NCBI GenBank assembly: GCA_020091685.1
Contig: CM034610.1
Location: 7,546,948-7,610,947 of the forward strand
Reading direction: 5' to 3'
Origin: Lutjanus erythropterus
Taxonomy: Eukaryota; Chordata; Actinopteri; Lutjaniformes; Lutjanidae
Length of the DNA: 64,000 nucleotides
Positions 1 to 12,185 of this stretch are shown in pieces. The notes below the pieces were generated by a model. The model was not told where the DNA came from. It worked only from the letters and a program-made list of their open reading frames with translations, and did not search any database. The translations under genes were made by a program, and so were the position numbers. Numbering within the stretch: the first letter of the stretch is position 1; every line of letters starts with the position of its first letter.

Positions 1-519
1 GTCTCTGAGCTTTATTCATAAGCTGTAAACTGATATCATCTGAGGTCAGGTTTTTTTTCTAAACAGGCATTTCCCCCGGTGCCATTGTTGTTGCTATATT
101 TAGCAGTGGAGGGAGAGGACACACGTGCCACTCATGAAGGGCCATACAGAGGCTCTGTTTAACTAGCCGCAGTCACAACAGGCCAGTGTGCTGCTGCTGC
201 ACAGAGGACTCTGTGTCCCACTGACACCGTTACCACACAGGACAGCAGGTCACACCGGGGAACTCCTGCCTATGACTGGTACCAAGCCACAGGATCTAGT
301 AGATTGTTTTTCACACCTCAGATTGGGTGCAGCAAGTAGCACTTTCTGCAAAATGACCTCGATATAACAGCATTTGGCTGATACTGCAGAACTGTTTGGC
401 CTGAAGCTGAGGTTTCTGACATTCGAGCTTTTGTGATCACACATCAAATGTAGCTCCAGTGCCAATGCTCACCTCTGTATACACTGCACAGTTAAGAAGG
501 TATTAGAATTTCCACATCT
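1..519. other. Non-coding, no feature seen
   Basis: AT-rich single-copy-looking sequence. The only long open frame (71 codons, minus strand, 250-465) lacks any family signature and has no splice-site context. I see no repeat family shared with the rest of the window. Confidence 0.5.
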
Positions 520-805
520 GTGTGATGGAAATTTTGTCACCAGAGGGTGTCTGCAAAGGCTCAGTACAGACATTTGTCCCTATTTGTTGTGACCATGCAT
601 ACTCGTCCCCGTGTGGAATGGATCCTCTAAGCAGATTCCAGAAAGTAGTGAAAACAAAATTAATGTTAAGCTGTCCATGTACGTGTCCAATCAGAACTAC
701 AGTACAGCCCTCAGGGTGGTATTTCAGAGCCATGGTCTGGGTCAAACTTGCAAGAACGTCAGTAAAATAAGAGACCAATGACTCAGGCATACTAGACATT
801 TTCAA
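503..805 (-). repeat. Dispersed repeat fragment, open on both strands
   Basis: A 100-codon frame on the minus strand overlaps an 82-codon frame on the plus strand, so it first looks coding. Positions 520-592, reverse complemented, match 63403-63480: both share CACAACAAAT near one end, GAGCCT in the middle and TGACAAAATTT plus CATCACA at the other. A second shared word, ACTACTTTCTGGA, sits at 637-650 here (reverse complement) and at 63312-63325 there. The simplest reading is two diverged copies of one dispersed element. The conceptual peptides also stay similar in that block, so an old transposon-encoded protein is possible, but I do not recognise the family. Confidence 0.5.
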
Positions 806-1901
806 CTAACTCTATCTTTGCTCCTAGGGATGGAAAGGGTGGGTGGGAAGTTAACAAGGGAGATGCATTTTGGTGATTTTGCTAAAAGGGATATGGTGTC
901 CCTCTTGATATCGCCTATTGGTTGCATGTATAAATACACATATGCAGCTCATTTAGAGTAACTGATGCTTTGTGGCTGTACTTGAATATGACAGTCTCTT
1001 GTTGCTCTTAACCTTGCAAGTCATCATCATTCATTTTAAATGTCAATATAGCCAATCTCATAGCACAGCTGTTGACTGCTGTTCAAACGTATTATGACCC
1101 GTGATCAAATTTCATAGTTGTGCAGTTGTCTGACAACAGAAAACAGATGTTAAAAAATATATGACCCACATGGGGGATGCTGATGTATCACATATTATAA
1201 TATTATCACATGACCTCTATGTTCGTCAAAATACGGCAGGTAATTTCACTTTAAGATCACAGAGGACATCCACAATTATTACAAATTGCCACAGGTCCCC
1301 AGGTAATAGTGGTCCCGTGTGAATACAGCTTTAGACTTAAATCTGTAACTAAATAGAGTATTATATTTAATATGAGTCCCCCCTGGCTGGATACAGACAA
1401 CCATGCTAATAGCTACATGATTAATATGGTATATTTTCTATGGGGAGGTGTTTCCGTGAAAAGCCGTGAGGCCTTAAAATGTTACAACCAAGTTTTTAGT
1501 GGCTTACACCAATTTTCCAGCCATGTCTGCAGTCTAAAAATGGTTCTTCGACTCTTATACGCACCTCTGAAATAGTGGTCGTGCCGTAAAAATGTCCCCT
1601 TATCTTTCCTGTGTGTGTAAATCCTGGCTTGTCTAATCCAAAGCTATATAACCCAAATAGAGAATGGCTGTGGTGAGACAGGAAGGATAAGTGGGGAGGG
1701 GGGAGAAAAGAGAAGAAAAACAAGAGGGAGGTGAAATCCCATCATAGGAAAGAAGAAAATCGAGTAAAAACAGAAAATTAAGTGCATACTTTGCCATTTT
1801 ATATAAATAGTAAGAAACGTGTCGGTGCTGCTGTGAAAAGGAGAGAAAGGATCGTTTTTGAGCTGTGGCTGTTTCTGTTCTGATTTTTAAAATGAGTTTA
1901 G
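806..1901. other. Non-coding, no feature seen
   Basis: AT-rich sequence with short homopolymers only. The two open frames here (67 and 75 codons) have no recognisable domain. No repeat copy elsewhere in the window was noticed. Confidence 0.5.
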
Positions 1902-2826
1902 CATCATGCTAAATTAGAACCTCAGAGGGTTCTTCAGCTTCTCCCCATAGGAGAACCCTTTTTGTTTGCTGGCATAACATTTTATGAGTTCTACCTACCT
2001 CTATTCGGAACATTTCTTCTCTCTAAGGGTGCTAACAAGAACCTCTTTATATTCCTAGAGGTTTATCTAGAATCCACTCTATGGAGAACCTCTCTATATT
2101 CCAAGGATTTTACATGGAACATACCAAGGGGAGTTCTACCAAGAGCCCTTTAAATTCCAAGAGCTTTTATGTAGAACCCACCGAGGGCAGTTGATGGAAA
2201 AACCTTCTATATTTCAAGGGTTTTACCTGGAACACACACAAGGGGGTTCTATTGAGAACCCTTCCATTTTTCAAGGCTTTTACCTAGAACACACCCAGAC
2301 GGTTCCACCAAGAAACCATCTATATTCCAAGGTTTTACCTGGAAGACACCCAGAGGGTTCTACTGAGAACCTTTTTATATTCCAAGAGTTTTATCTAGAA
2401 CCCACCTAGGTAGTTCAATGGAGAATCCTTCTATATTCCAAGGGTTTTACCTAGAACCCAACCAGGGGGGTTCTACTGAGAACCTTTACATTTGTCAAGG
2501 CTTTTAAATATAACCCACTCAAGGGGTTCCACTGAGAACCCTTGAATATGCCAAGGCTTTTACCTAGAACCAACCCAATGGGCTCTACCGAGAATCCCTT
2601 TATATTCCAAGGTTTTTACCTAGAATCCACCCACGGTGTTTTACAGAGAACCCTTTTTGGATTTGAGAAATACTTGAAGAACTCTTTCTTCCAAAAGGGT
2701 CTTTGGGATACAAAGGGATCTGAAAGGAACCCTTGATGAATCCTTACTTTAAAAAAAAGGGTTCTTTAGAGGTAGAACCTCAGGTCTGCAGGGAGAACCC
2801 TTTTGGAGCCCTCATTTCTAAGAGTG
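1902..2826. mobile_element. Minisatellite-bearing DNA element, copy 1
   Basis: About eleven tandem units of roughly 56 bp run from about 2040 to 2640. Each contains a variant of TTCTACCGAGAACCC, then TATATTCCAAGGGTTTTA, then CCTAGAACCCACC. The array is flanked by non-tandem arms containing GGGTTCTT and AGAACCC motifs, and the right end is TTTCTAAGAGTG. That end is the inverse of CACTCTTAGAAA, the left end of the sister copy at 19562-20601, so this is the same family. The left end is degenerate and its boundary approximate. Peptides with a 19-residue period read from 2191-2409 are by-products of the array, not proteins. Transposon superfamily not assigned. Confidence 0.75.
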
Positions 2827-3149
2827 CTGGACTCAAACTCACTGCACTCTGCGTTTGGATACCAGCTGTGTCATCTGCTGCCACTCTAACAGGTTTTAGT
2901 AATAAAATATGAGACAAAGCCTTAGAGCCAACTCAGCCTTTTGCACAGCAGTTCGACAGGATAAAAATAAACCGAGGAAAAGAGACACTTTAAATGATGT
3001 GGTGTTGCCAAGACGTGTATTTCTGCTTGGTATGGAATATGGGCGGGAGTCAGAAAATGAAAACAAGGGTCAGAGAAACAGGTCAAGAGACGCAGGTACC
3101 AAATCACTCATCCTAAGTGGGTAAAAATGGACGGATGAAAGATATATTG
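2827..3149. other. Non-coding, no feature seen
   Basis: No repeat family or domain recognised. Short overlapping frames on both strands lack support. Confidence 0.45.
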
Positions 3150-3330
3150 ACTTTACCTTCCCCAGATGATGATGATGTTAGTGTTGATGATGGTGACGGC
3201 AGTGGACGGCCGCAGCGACGCTGACGTCTCGCTCCCTCGGGTGTCCTTCGGGTGCCAGGACAGGAAAAAGTGGGCTGGCTTTTCACCACTGGGTGCACCC
3301 CTGCCAATGACATCAGAAGTGAGAACGTTA
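3150..3330. promoter_or_regulatory. Short CpG-rich patch, function unknown
   Basis: About nine CpG dinucleotides fall within roughly 60 bp (about 3190-3250), against a CpG-poor background. The patch contains CTGACGTCTCG, which resembles a CRE-type TGACGTCA site, and follows a run of GATGAT triplets. It could be a small unmethylated element or the edge of an exon. There is no TATA box, splice pair or supported reading frame, so I only flag it. Confidence 0.25.
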
Positions 3331-5439
3331 GTTTTTATTCATTGCTTCAGGTGCATTTTCTCCGACCACCGACTCCCCCTCTGCTCTCCGCACTTTGTTG
3401 CAGCTGTCCTACGTTTTCCATTCTGTTTGCTGTGTGCTTATTAATGCATTAGAGCAGTAGACAATGCTTTTTTGAATCCTTGCTGAACAACAGATGTCGA
3501 GAGGTAGATGAAACTGAGAATGGTGGAAAACAGAGAGTGATTCATCCAAACAGTTCCTCTTAGAGGGAAACTAAAACAGTGTGGAATGTTTCGCATGTAA
3601 ACAAGTGCACTTGTGATATTTAAAACACAGTTTGTTTCATGGCATGTATAATGATAGCAGGAGTGTACCAATCCACTTTTTTCCGTTCAGATCCAGATTC
3701 CACTGCTCTTTTTTCTTTTTCTTCTTCTTCTTCTTATAAATTTTATTAAGATTACATGAGACTGAAACTGGTTAGAGCATTTGTCACCTGGAAAGCTTAT
3801 TTAGTTTGTGTAATGTAACTTATGTAGGATTGTGGCTTGTGACATTCACATGTGCTGCAGAAAGTGCTGAGAGATGGCCCTCGTTTCCCATGATGCATTG
3901 CTGAGAGTTTAAGTTTGCCATTTTATGCTCCAAAAAGCAAATGCTCCTTTTTGTTGGTGTTTGTAGTGTGTTATCCTTTTTTTATATGCTATCTCTCCTC
4001 ATGTTGCCCTCATTAATCTTTCACCATATGACATTGTGCTCCGTCATTATAATAAGACAGCTTTCTTGTTGGGGTACTAGTAAATGGAATTTTGCACCGA
4101 GGCAGAAAAGAATTGTTAATGTTGTTTGCATTAACCATAACCAATACTTCAACTTCAATTTCAACATCACTGGTATTCCAAAGGAAATTTATATTTAGAA
4201 GAGGCACTTAAACCACTAATACACTACAATCTTGACTTCATTGATGTCATCGGGGAGGAGACAAGTAATTATACCTTTGAATTAAAAAAAAAAAATCACT
4301 TTTAGCAACACCATATCTGTTTGGATACAGACACAATAAGCAGTCTAGCTACGTGTGTTAGTAGCTAAGCCACACGATGGATCTGCTTTGGTATGTACAT
4401 GGAGTTTTTAAAACCAGTAACAGACATCTTAAGTCTCTGAAGCTTATAGCTTCCAGAAAATGTGCTGTCCAACATCAAGGACATTTCTCTGATATCATGT
4501 GGTAACATTTTCCCCTCTTTTCTAAGAATTTGAGCTTCCTCTGTGCATGGATAAAGAATCTGCAGTATGTTGTACATCTATCAGGCCGATGTACCCTACA
4601 CCATGTGACCATGTGAGGCGCCTGGGTATCTCTTGATTCAATTGTGCACATTTTTTACCAAATGTAAAACATCCCTTGTGTATTCATGGAATTAATTGTC
4701 ATTTTCAGATATTACCAGTAGGCTGAATTGAGTTTTTGTGGGAGCAGAGCTTTACTGTCTCTGGGAGAAACCCCTCCATATACAAAGTCTTCTTTTTGTC
4801 TCTAACATATACACATTTTTTAATGAAGGACATTAAAAAATGTCCACCATCGCCAGAATTATAGAAGCAGAAAGTGATGGTGCCACAGGGCTCCATTCCC
4901 ATCACCTAACACCCAGCATGTGTGTGTGTGTGTGTCCCCAAACCAGCAGCGAGACACACATTCGCACACTGTCTCAGTCTGAATGCAGTGGCATACTGAG
5001 GACATGAAGCAGAGCCTTTTGTGTGAGTGAATGTGAGGGACTGCAGCGATGACATGGTACTGCTTGTGACCCTCGGGGTGAAAAAGGCAGGTTATAAACC
5101 CAGACCATGCCTCTAAGTAAAGAGGGCGGCCGACATAAAGAGTAGAGGGGGAGCGGGACGTTGTGCATAAATATCTAGCTGCAGCAGATTCACCAACATG
5201 ACCGAAACCTTGACTCTGTTTTGCAGGTGCCAGCTATTGTGATCATCTTTCATGTTCCCATCCAACTATTTTATGTGAATAAGAAAGTAGACCTATCTAA
5301 TTGGGAAAAAAACAGAATGGAAACTACAAATTTTGAAAGAAGGAATACAACTTCTGTCTTTTGAATTATGCAGAATAAGAAACTAGAAACAACTGTATTA
5401 ATAACCAAATCTTTCACACTGAGATTTGGGGCACATGAG
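3331..5439. other. Non-coding with short simple repeats
   Basis: Holds a TTC-rich tract near 3712-3735 and a (TG)n at 4919-4935. TTTCCCATGATGCATTGC at about 3886-3903 resembles the ZNF143/SBS word, but that word is also common in fish repeats. No exon or dispersed element recognised. Confidence 0.45.
4919..4935. repeat. (TG)8 microsatellite
   Basis: Perfect dinucleotide run of 17 bp. Confidence 0.9.
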
Positions 5440-5640
5440 ATACTAGAACATTCACTATCAATATGGTAAAGGGGACTGCCAATTGTTCCAACAGCCCATA
5501 CTTCTGGAACCCCAATAACTCTGAAAATGTCCCACTTATCCAACGACAAAAAAGCCCACTGCTCCAGAAATCGGTTCAGTGACTGTCAGCCCTGTCCATG
5601 GTCCTGAATTGATGGGGGGTTTAAACAGCAAACATTTCAA
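5440..5640. repeat. Dispersed repeat family G, partial copy
   Basis: Contains TCAGTGACTGTC followed by CCCTGTCCATGGT near 5575-5605. The same words occur reverse-complemented at about 22618-22648, with similar neighbouring phrases (gcccattgctcc-type). This copy is shorter than the 22.2-22.8 kb copy and in the opposite orientation. Class unknown; no coding capacity. Confidence 0.55.
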
Positions 5641-6073
5641 GTGATTTAGATGTTTTCCAATGTGGGAAATTTGTGGGATGGCTCATTTGGAATAATTTGC
5701 CATCCAAAAAATGGCATACCACCTATTATGGTTAGCTAGCTTGAGTGTGAGATTGCTGGAGTGGAAAGCACGGACCACCATGGGAACTTATTTCAGAAAA
5801 GAATATGAACTGTAGTCTACAGCGGAAGACAATTTCTTTTTAAATCTCGTTTGAACTGTCATGAATTACTCATATGATGTTTGTCAGATAATTTAACAAG
5901 TCAAGAAAGTCGGTGTGTGTGGTGAAAGTGTTGAAGTATAAGACTGAAGATACATAGTTAGAAAGACTACACACTCAGAAGTTACAGTGATCTTGGTGTT
6001 GGTGACACATATAGTCTGACCTAAATGAAACTATATAACTATAAAACTATATGTTTATAAAACAGAGTCATGT
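5641..6073. other. Non-coding, no feature seen
   Basis: AT-rich unique-looking sequence without open frames or recognised repeats. Confidence 0.5.
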
Positions 6074-6077
6074 TTAA

Positions 6078-6406
6078 ATGGACAGTTTGCCCCAAAATAA
6101 AAAATACATATTTTTCTTCTGGCCTGTAGTTTCTTTCTGCAGTGGACTCTATCTGAACTACTTTAGAATCAACCAGAACTACTTTTTTTTCTACTAGAAA
6201 GACAGTAGTTCCTGCATGAAACTGGAGTAACTGGGTCATGTTTTTTGGAAAGAGACACTGGTTTTGAATTTTTCAAGTTTTTTTTCTTTTTTTATTTTTT
6301 TTTTTGGAGCACCACAGGATTTGTGACATTTAATCCCATTTTATTGTAGAGAAGGCAAAAAGCTCTAAAAACTCCAAAACTCCTTTTTGATTTTAGGGTG
6401 AACTCT
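6078..6406. mobile_element. TTAA-flanked MITE (T2/Kolobok-like), family A, decayed
   Basis: TTAA at 6074-6077 precedes ATGGACAGTTTGCCCC, a mutated form of the family end AGGGACAGTTCACCCC. GGGTGAACTCT then TTAA (6407-6410) closes the right side, having lost a few bases of the terminal repeat. The interior shares TTCTGCAGTGGA, ACTACTTT and GGAAAGAGACACTGGTT with the family A copies at 31404-32385 and 35674-36212. It has no coding capacity, as expected for a non-autonomous element. Confidence 0.75.
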
Positions 6407-8330
6407 TTAACTCTTTAATATCAAAGCAGTGCATGCAAACTTGTCAAAATTGTATCCAAACACACATCAAATTGCATTGACATACGTAGAATCTTTGTCA
6501 GTTCTCTGGAAAAAAGATGTGGCTCTGACATTTTGCAAAGTACCTGTACTGAATGAGCCAGTCTGCTCTATAAACCGTTGACAGTTTCTGCTTTTGCGCT
6601 AGAAAAATGTGTGGAAATGTTTGCGTCTCCCAATTAAAAAGAAAAAGGCATTATCACACACAGCTCATGGCTGTTTTGGGAGTTGCTGTATCACAAGCCA
6701 TGATTAAGTTGTTTCCTTTTGCATCTCTGCAGACGGTCTGCAGACACATTTTTCATGAATTTCACACTTGAGCCAATGTATGTTGAAATAGAAAAACTCA
6801 TTTTCAGCTGACGAAGTACTAGAATAAGTGCTGATGGCTGAAAAAGGCAGCAAAGGTTGACTTTTTTCCCAGTTTATCTTGGGGACTTTGAATAACATTA
6901 GCAGTATTTCAACAAATATGCAGTGAAAGTGAAATCCACAGATATCACACACGTACAGGTTTTGCACAGTCAATTTAGTTCTTTTCTGAAATGAGGTCAA
7001 ATGCAAAATGCTGACTGGCAGCTGACAGTAAATCACCTATGATATAATGTGCCATTGACTGTATTATGTAACTGAGAATATTTCACACTGTCTGCATTCA
7101 TTATTTTGGTAGCCTACTTGAATTTGCAGGAAATAAAACATTTAAAACAACATATAAACAAGATAATGATATACAAACATATCTGTTGTCCAAAATCCAC
7201 TTTCGCCCAAGTTTGAGTGCTAACCAGGCGAGACAGCCTAAGCTTTATTTTCATCAACTCTCTATTTTCTCTTTGAGTCATCAGGTTTTGACATTATTCT
7301 TGGAGAGCTGCTATGATGCAAGTATCTTGTTCGCTCCAGATAAAACAAAGACTTTGGCGCGCTCCCTCTCCCTCCTCCCTGCTCTCGCCGTCTGAAACTG
7401 GACCCCATCCATCCCCGATTGTATCATGTTCAGCCTGTCCTCTCCTTCTCCTCTCTTTTCGTTTCTTGGCACACGGTTCACCGCATGAGGTCCTGGCCTG
7501 GGAGGCCTCAGGTTGTAGTAATGACAATGTTTTCACTAAACTGCCCTCTCAAGGCAGACGCAGCCCCTATCAGGTTTCATACCATGGTCAATTAGGCTGG
7601 TGACTCATCAGTGCTACCCTGGCTGTTTAGTTTTTTCCCCCCGTTCATTGCTACAACATCTGGGGAACCTGTGGCCAAAGGACAAGAGGACAAGAGCACC
7701 ACCCCTTGAGTGTGTGAGGTGCTAAGAGGAGCATGGACACTAGCAAGCAGAGATATTAGCGAGTCCATCAGTCACTTTATGCAATAGAGATATTTGTTTC
7801 AAGATGCTTTCCATGAAAAAGAACTGTGGTTTGCCAATTGACTGTCCTTCCCCACTTAGTTACTGCTGTTACGCCCTTTCTCACGCTACATATATTCAAT
7901 TTTGAATGATGCAACTGTGTGCACTTTGATAGCGTTTCACTCACTGAGTGTATCAGCTGCAGCTAGCTGCTGGAACCTGATGCTAAAACCCCATGAGGCT
8001 GCTGAAAACATCGTCTCTAACATGCTTCAATGTTACCTGCTGATTAAGAAAAAAACTCAACAAAAGTGGGAATGACTCTGAACGTGTCGGAACAAACCAG
8101 CAAGGAAACTGGAGGTTTAGTTAATTTATTTGAACGCGGTATGACCTTGTTGTTAAAAAAATACATGAATAAATAACTTTGAGCTTCACAAATACAAACA
8201 GTCAACAATCCCCCTGGCCTTACGGCACGGCGCAGCACCAGAATGGAGAATTTGAGTTTTTTTTTTTCATTTGCTTTTGTTGTTTTTTCTGCAACTATTA
8301 GATGAATAAAAATAAATTTGTTTGTTAGTG

Positions 8331-8359
8331 TTTGGTTTGTTTGTTTGTTTGTTTTTTGT
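8331..8359. repeat. (TTTG)n microsatellite
   Basis: Tandem TTTG units with one interruption, followed by a T-run. Confidence 0.8.
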
Positions 8360-8411
8360 GGATTATGGTTTGTGTCTGTTGATGAGTTCTGTCTGTTTTT
8401 GTTATATAATA

Positions 8412-8429
8412 TATAAATAAATAAATAAG
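8412..8429. repeat. (AATA)n microsatellite
   Basis: About four perfect tetranucleotide units. Confidence 0.8.
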
Positions 8430-9277
8430 ACATGGTGGACTACGACTTCTCTCACCCTCTAACCATTTAGTCGATCATTATTATTTATTTTTTTTCAGTA
8501 GGTCCAGGGAAATATTGGAATATGCAGCCATTAGAAATTATGCCGGCATAAATATCCCACAATGCAAAGCAGCAGTGTCGACAACAACACTACCATATCA
8601 GACAATGGGGGACAGCAACCAATGCAGCTCTGGTGAAACAGTAACAGTACAGTATAAGTCTTCATTTTCAAGGAGTTTAATCAAATTCCTATACTTTTAT
8701 GACTGTGTATTTACTTTAGAAATATTAAGGTTAAAAAAGCTGCTACTCTTAATCAGTGCCCATACACAGTGCTTCAACATCTGGATGTTAAAATCCAAAG
8801 CTTGACAGACCTACTGTGACTAGTTACATACGCTAAGCTATGATTGGCATTTAGCATATTTAGATTTAAATTCATACAAATCTGTATCAGGCAGAATAAC
8901 TCACTTCCCGTAATTTCACATGCTGTACAAATAACTGCAACCTGCCCAACGTCAACCAAATCAGCAGAGTATCATTAAGCAATATCCAAGAGACAACATA
9001 AAAACATCTTCACGTAATCTCGCCCTTGCTTTTCTGCTCAGTGTGTCAGAGGGCGAGGTTGACCCAAAACACCCGGCGATAAATCGCGATCAAAAGACAA
9101 CAAGAGGCAGTGGGAGCATAACTCATGCTCGGTGGGATCACACATGTGGTGATCTTCTATAACTCACGCAGGGCTGCTGCTCTGTGTTGCCAGTAACTGT
9201 CACAGTGGCTTAAAGTTTTGGCTGAGCGGTCCAACAAGCAGCTCCGAGCAGGAACATCCTGGAGAGAACAAAGAACA

Positions 9278-9420
9278 TGAGCTGTGGCCTAATGGGCAGA
9301 GAGTCAAGCCTGTGGCTGGAGGGTTGCTAGTTTGAGTCCATGCTGGAATTTTTTTTTTTAATTTTTTTGCAGCATGCTCTGACCTCGAGCATCCCTAAAC
9401 TGGATAAATGAAGGCTGACA
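9278..9420 (+). repeat. tRNA-derived SINE
   Basis: The head carries an A-box-like TGGCCTAATGG at 9285-9295 and a B-box-like GTTTGAGTCC at 9330-9339. The spacing is about 45 bp, that of a tRNA-type RNA polymerase III promoter. A T-rich spacer and an unrelated tail (ctaaactggataaatgaagg) follow. There is no cloverleaf acceptor closure, so this is a SINE remnant and not a tRNA gene. The tail boundary is approximate. Confidence 0.65.
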
Positions 9421-10362
9421 AAATGGACAGAGCAACATCTGTTATCAATTAGCACCTCAAACAGTTTTCTACTGAAAGACAGAATTAAGGATCAAGTAGA
9501 AGATGTTTTCACAGCTTAGTGATGCAAATGATCTCATAACTTCTCTTGTCAGTTAGCACATGAACTCTCAAAGCTCCTCAAGCATCCTTAATGTTTTAAA
9601 GAACCAGGCCAGTACAGCATCATTGTAGGCCAGTGCTCCAGCTAGCAAATAAAACTGTGACTGAACCTTATTAATACATGTAGGTACAATATGTTCGTGG
9701 AAATGTCTGCTGTGCAGCCAGCAAATGGCACAAGTGCACAGTCTGATGTAGCGTAAAACTTTTGGCTTAAGAAGAAATAAGACATAAGACATGCTGTGAC
9801 TGAGCTGTTCCAAACTCCTGATTGTCTCATATCATCAGGATAATACGCAACAGATATGACAAATCCTGACTACTGAGAAGAATTTGACTTTAACACTTGT
9901 GAACTTTTGTCAGAGGTGGAGAGGTTCAAGAAGTGGAACTGTATCATGAGCTTAAATACTGCACGAGTGGTTGCAATGAGTTCTAACTTTGGTTAAGTAA
10001 TGGCAGAATAAAGCATAATGAAAGTAAAGAGGAAACATTGTAACATGTAAACAGCAGGCTGCATTTTATAAGTTGACATACAAGTCTCCAATGCTGTAAC
10101 TAGCTAATGATTGCAATGCTAGCTTCTCTCATTGACTATGGTTCAAACTGCTGCAAACACTGGTTGATGTTACTGTGGCTAGCTAGCAAATGTTAGCTAA
10201 CATAAAGACATGTAATTCAATGCAGCAAAAATGACTGTTATTAATATGTTTCATTGAATTGCGATATTACAAGTAAAGAAATGTCTAACATATTTGTTGT
10301 TTGAGTTGTATGGAGGTCAGCCACCAGCTACTTTAGCATGTTAGCTTAGCAGACTTGTGTTT
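9421..10362. other. Non-coding, possible weak repeat remnants
   Basis: No strong feature. GCTAGC-rich sequence near 10080-10210 with GCAAACACTGG resembles the interior of the family B MITE (14336-15456), but is too diverged to delimit. Confidence 0.4.
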
Positions 10363-10908
10363 TGCAAGTCAAGTAGACTAAGTTTTTACAGTCTTTACAC
10401 TCAAGTCCTAAATCAAGACTAACAAGTCCCAAGTCAAATCCCAAGTCCTAAACTTTGAATAGCAGGGCCTTGACTTATCTATCTTTGTGCTACTTCAAAT
10501 GCAGAATGAAATTGGAAGTTGTTGCCTCTCCATCTATAATTTTCAACCGGCATGTTTTGCCAACTGCAATATTTTTTGTGATCACCATGTAGCTTTTGTT
10601 GTAACATTAGTTCTTCAGGGTGTCCCCCTGAAACTTGATTAGATGCTTTCAAACAAAGTGGATCTGGTAAAAGGGAATCCCAACTTGTTCAGAATAAATA
10701 TTGCTAATGTTATTTGGTTCAGCAATTAAAGGGAAATTAATTCATTTGTGGCACATGTTTTAAATAACTACTTTTTTTTTGGTCCTACTTTTTCATCTTT
10801 GGACTTGGAAGAAGGTGTCATTTATTTTGAAGTCAAGCCTAAAGTCATTCAATTTGTGACACAAGTCTGACTCAAGTACAAGTCATGTGAATCAAGTCCA
10901 CACATCTG
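10363..10908. mobile_element. Non-autonomous hAT-type element, left-truncated
   Basis: The left part repeats CAAGTCC/AAGTCCCAAGTC words and the right part ends GACTCAAGTACAAGTCATG, then CAAGTCCACACATCTG. Read from the other strand, the right end CAGATGTGTGGACTTG matches the CAGAGGTGTGGACT-type terminus I associate with short hAT elements in fish. The left terminus is missing and no 8 bp target duplication is visible. No transposase. Confidence 0.6.
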
Positions 10909-12185
10909 ATTTTTTGTTTATAGCGGTTATCATTAATACCACTGTAATGATTTAAAGGTGAAAAACTGCGTATACAGCTACATATATGTATTTTCAAACT
11001 TTCAAAGTTATTTATTAGCTAAATGAACCAACCATTTGGCTCAAACCAATGAACTTATTTCTGCCCTCAGAGCAGCTTTGAGAAATATTTACATAAATTC
11101 ATCTTTCAATTTCTTTCCCCCAAATAGTTCTTCTCGAGGATGGAGCCAAAGTACAGCGGTGGCTCAGTAAGCATGCAATAAAAAGTGATGGTTATAGCTA
11201 CATTGTACATCTCTCAAGGCCTACTGTGCACCTATCCAAACAGTATCAGTGGATCCAGTTCAAGTTCACAGGATGACCTCAGTTATTCCCTTCCAAATCG
11301 AGCTTATTGATATCCGAGCCAGAACCAAATCAAAGAGGATTGGAGGAACATAAGGATGAGAGCAGCGGGGGTGAATATTCAGTCCTAATGTTTTCAAGAT
11401 CCCAGGAAGTGACACAGAAAATATCTAATATATTAGGATGATATCAGACTTTTATTAAACCATAAGTCAGTTGGTCATTCAATGTCCACGGTGACATAAA
11501 TAAAATAAATCTTGCTGTGATGTTTCATTTTCTTTGGCCCTTTTTACTAATAATTTATTAGTCTATAGCTAACCTTAGTAATGGGTTCCTCTCCTGCTGT
11601 GGCCACCCATGCTAACCTAAGCACTGAAACATGGCTTGGATAAAAACAGTGAAAATAGCATGTCATGTAATTTTCTGACTTTATCCTGTACATAGCAACC
11701 CCTAAATCAGAACACATGTAAGCATTTCATAATACAACAATATCTTGCCTCTAGCTAACACCTATTGCACATAACACATGAATCCATCTAGGCTAACGCG
11801 ATGCTAATGCAGAGCATATTTTCTGGGACTGATCAACAGCAGGGACACGCTCGCTAACTCTGATGCATGCAGAGGCGCACACACTCGAAGGCACAGGGGA
11901 GTGAGTTATTGATGGTTATGGTAGCAAATATGTCAACGCTCGTGGAATGAATGGAGCTCATCATCATCATCAGCTTACCTCTGATTCAGGCAATGTTTCC
12001 TGGGCCAACGAGCCAGATCGGTGGGCTAAAGAAAGGAGATAAAAGAAGAAGGGAGGAGAGGAGAAGTTCTCATTAAAGCGTTTAACCTTGGAGAAAACAT
12101 AAATCAAAAGATAGTACAGCTTTCCTGTGCAAGACCTCAGTGTGTGTTCTTGTTTTTCAGCTGCAGACAAAGATATATGCATATG
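10909..12185. other. Non-coding, no feature seen
   Basis: AT-rich, with a short ATC run near 11958-11972. No exon or repeat recognised. Confidence 0.5.

Larger units (their letters stand above)
6411..9277. other. Non-coding with simple repeats
   Basis: Mostly unique-looking AT-rich DNA. A TTTG-rich run lies near 8331-8359 and an AATA run near 8412-8429. A moderately GC-richer stretch at 7360-7520 contains open frames on both strands with Ser/Pro- and Arg-rich composition and no recognisable domain. 9020-9180 is also less AT-rich, without clear motifs. No exon called. Confidence 0.45.

Noticed and set aside
503..805. 100-codon frame as a protein-coding exon
   Set aside because: The opposite strand is equally open, and part of the DNA recurs in a repeat at 63.4 kb.
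2191..2736. Open frames with a 19-residue repeating motif
   Set aside because: They are translations of the ~56 bp minisatellite units; the period in codons equals the DNA period.
1902..2826. CRISPR array
   Set aside because: The repeats are contiguous and degenerate without unique spacers, and the sequence is from a vertebrate.
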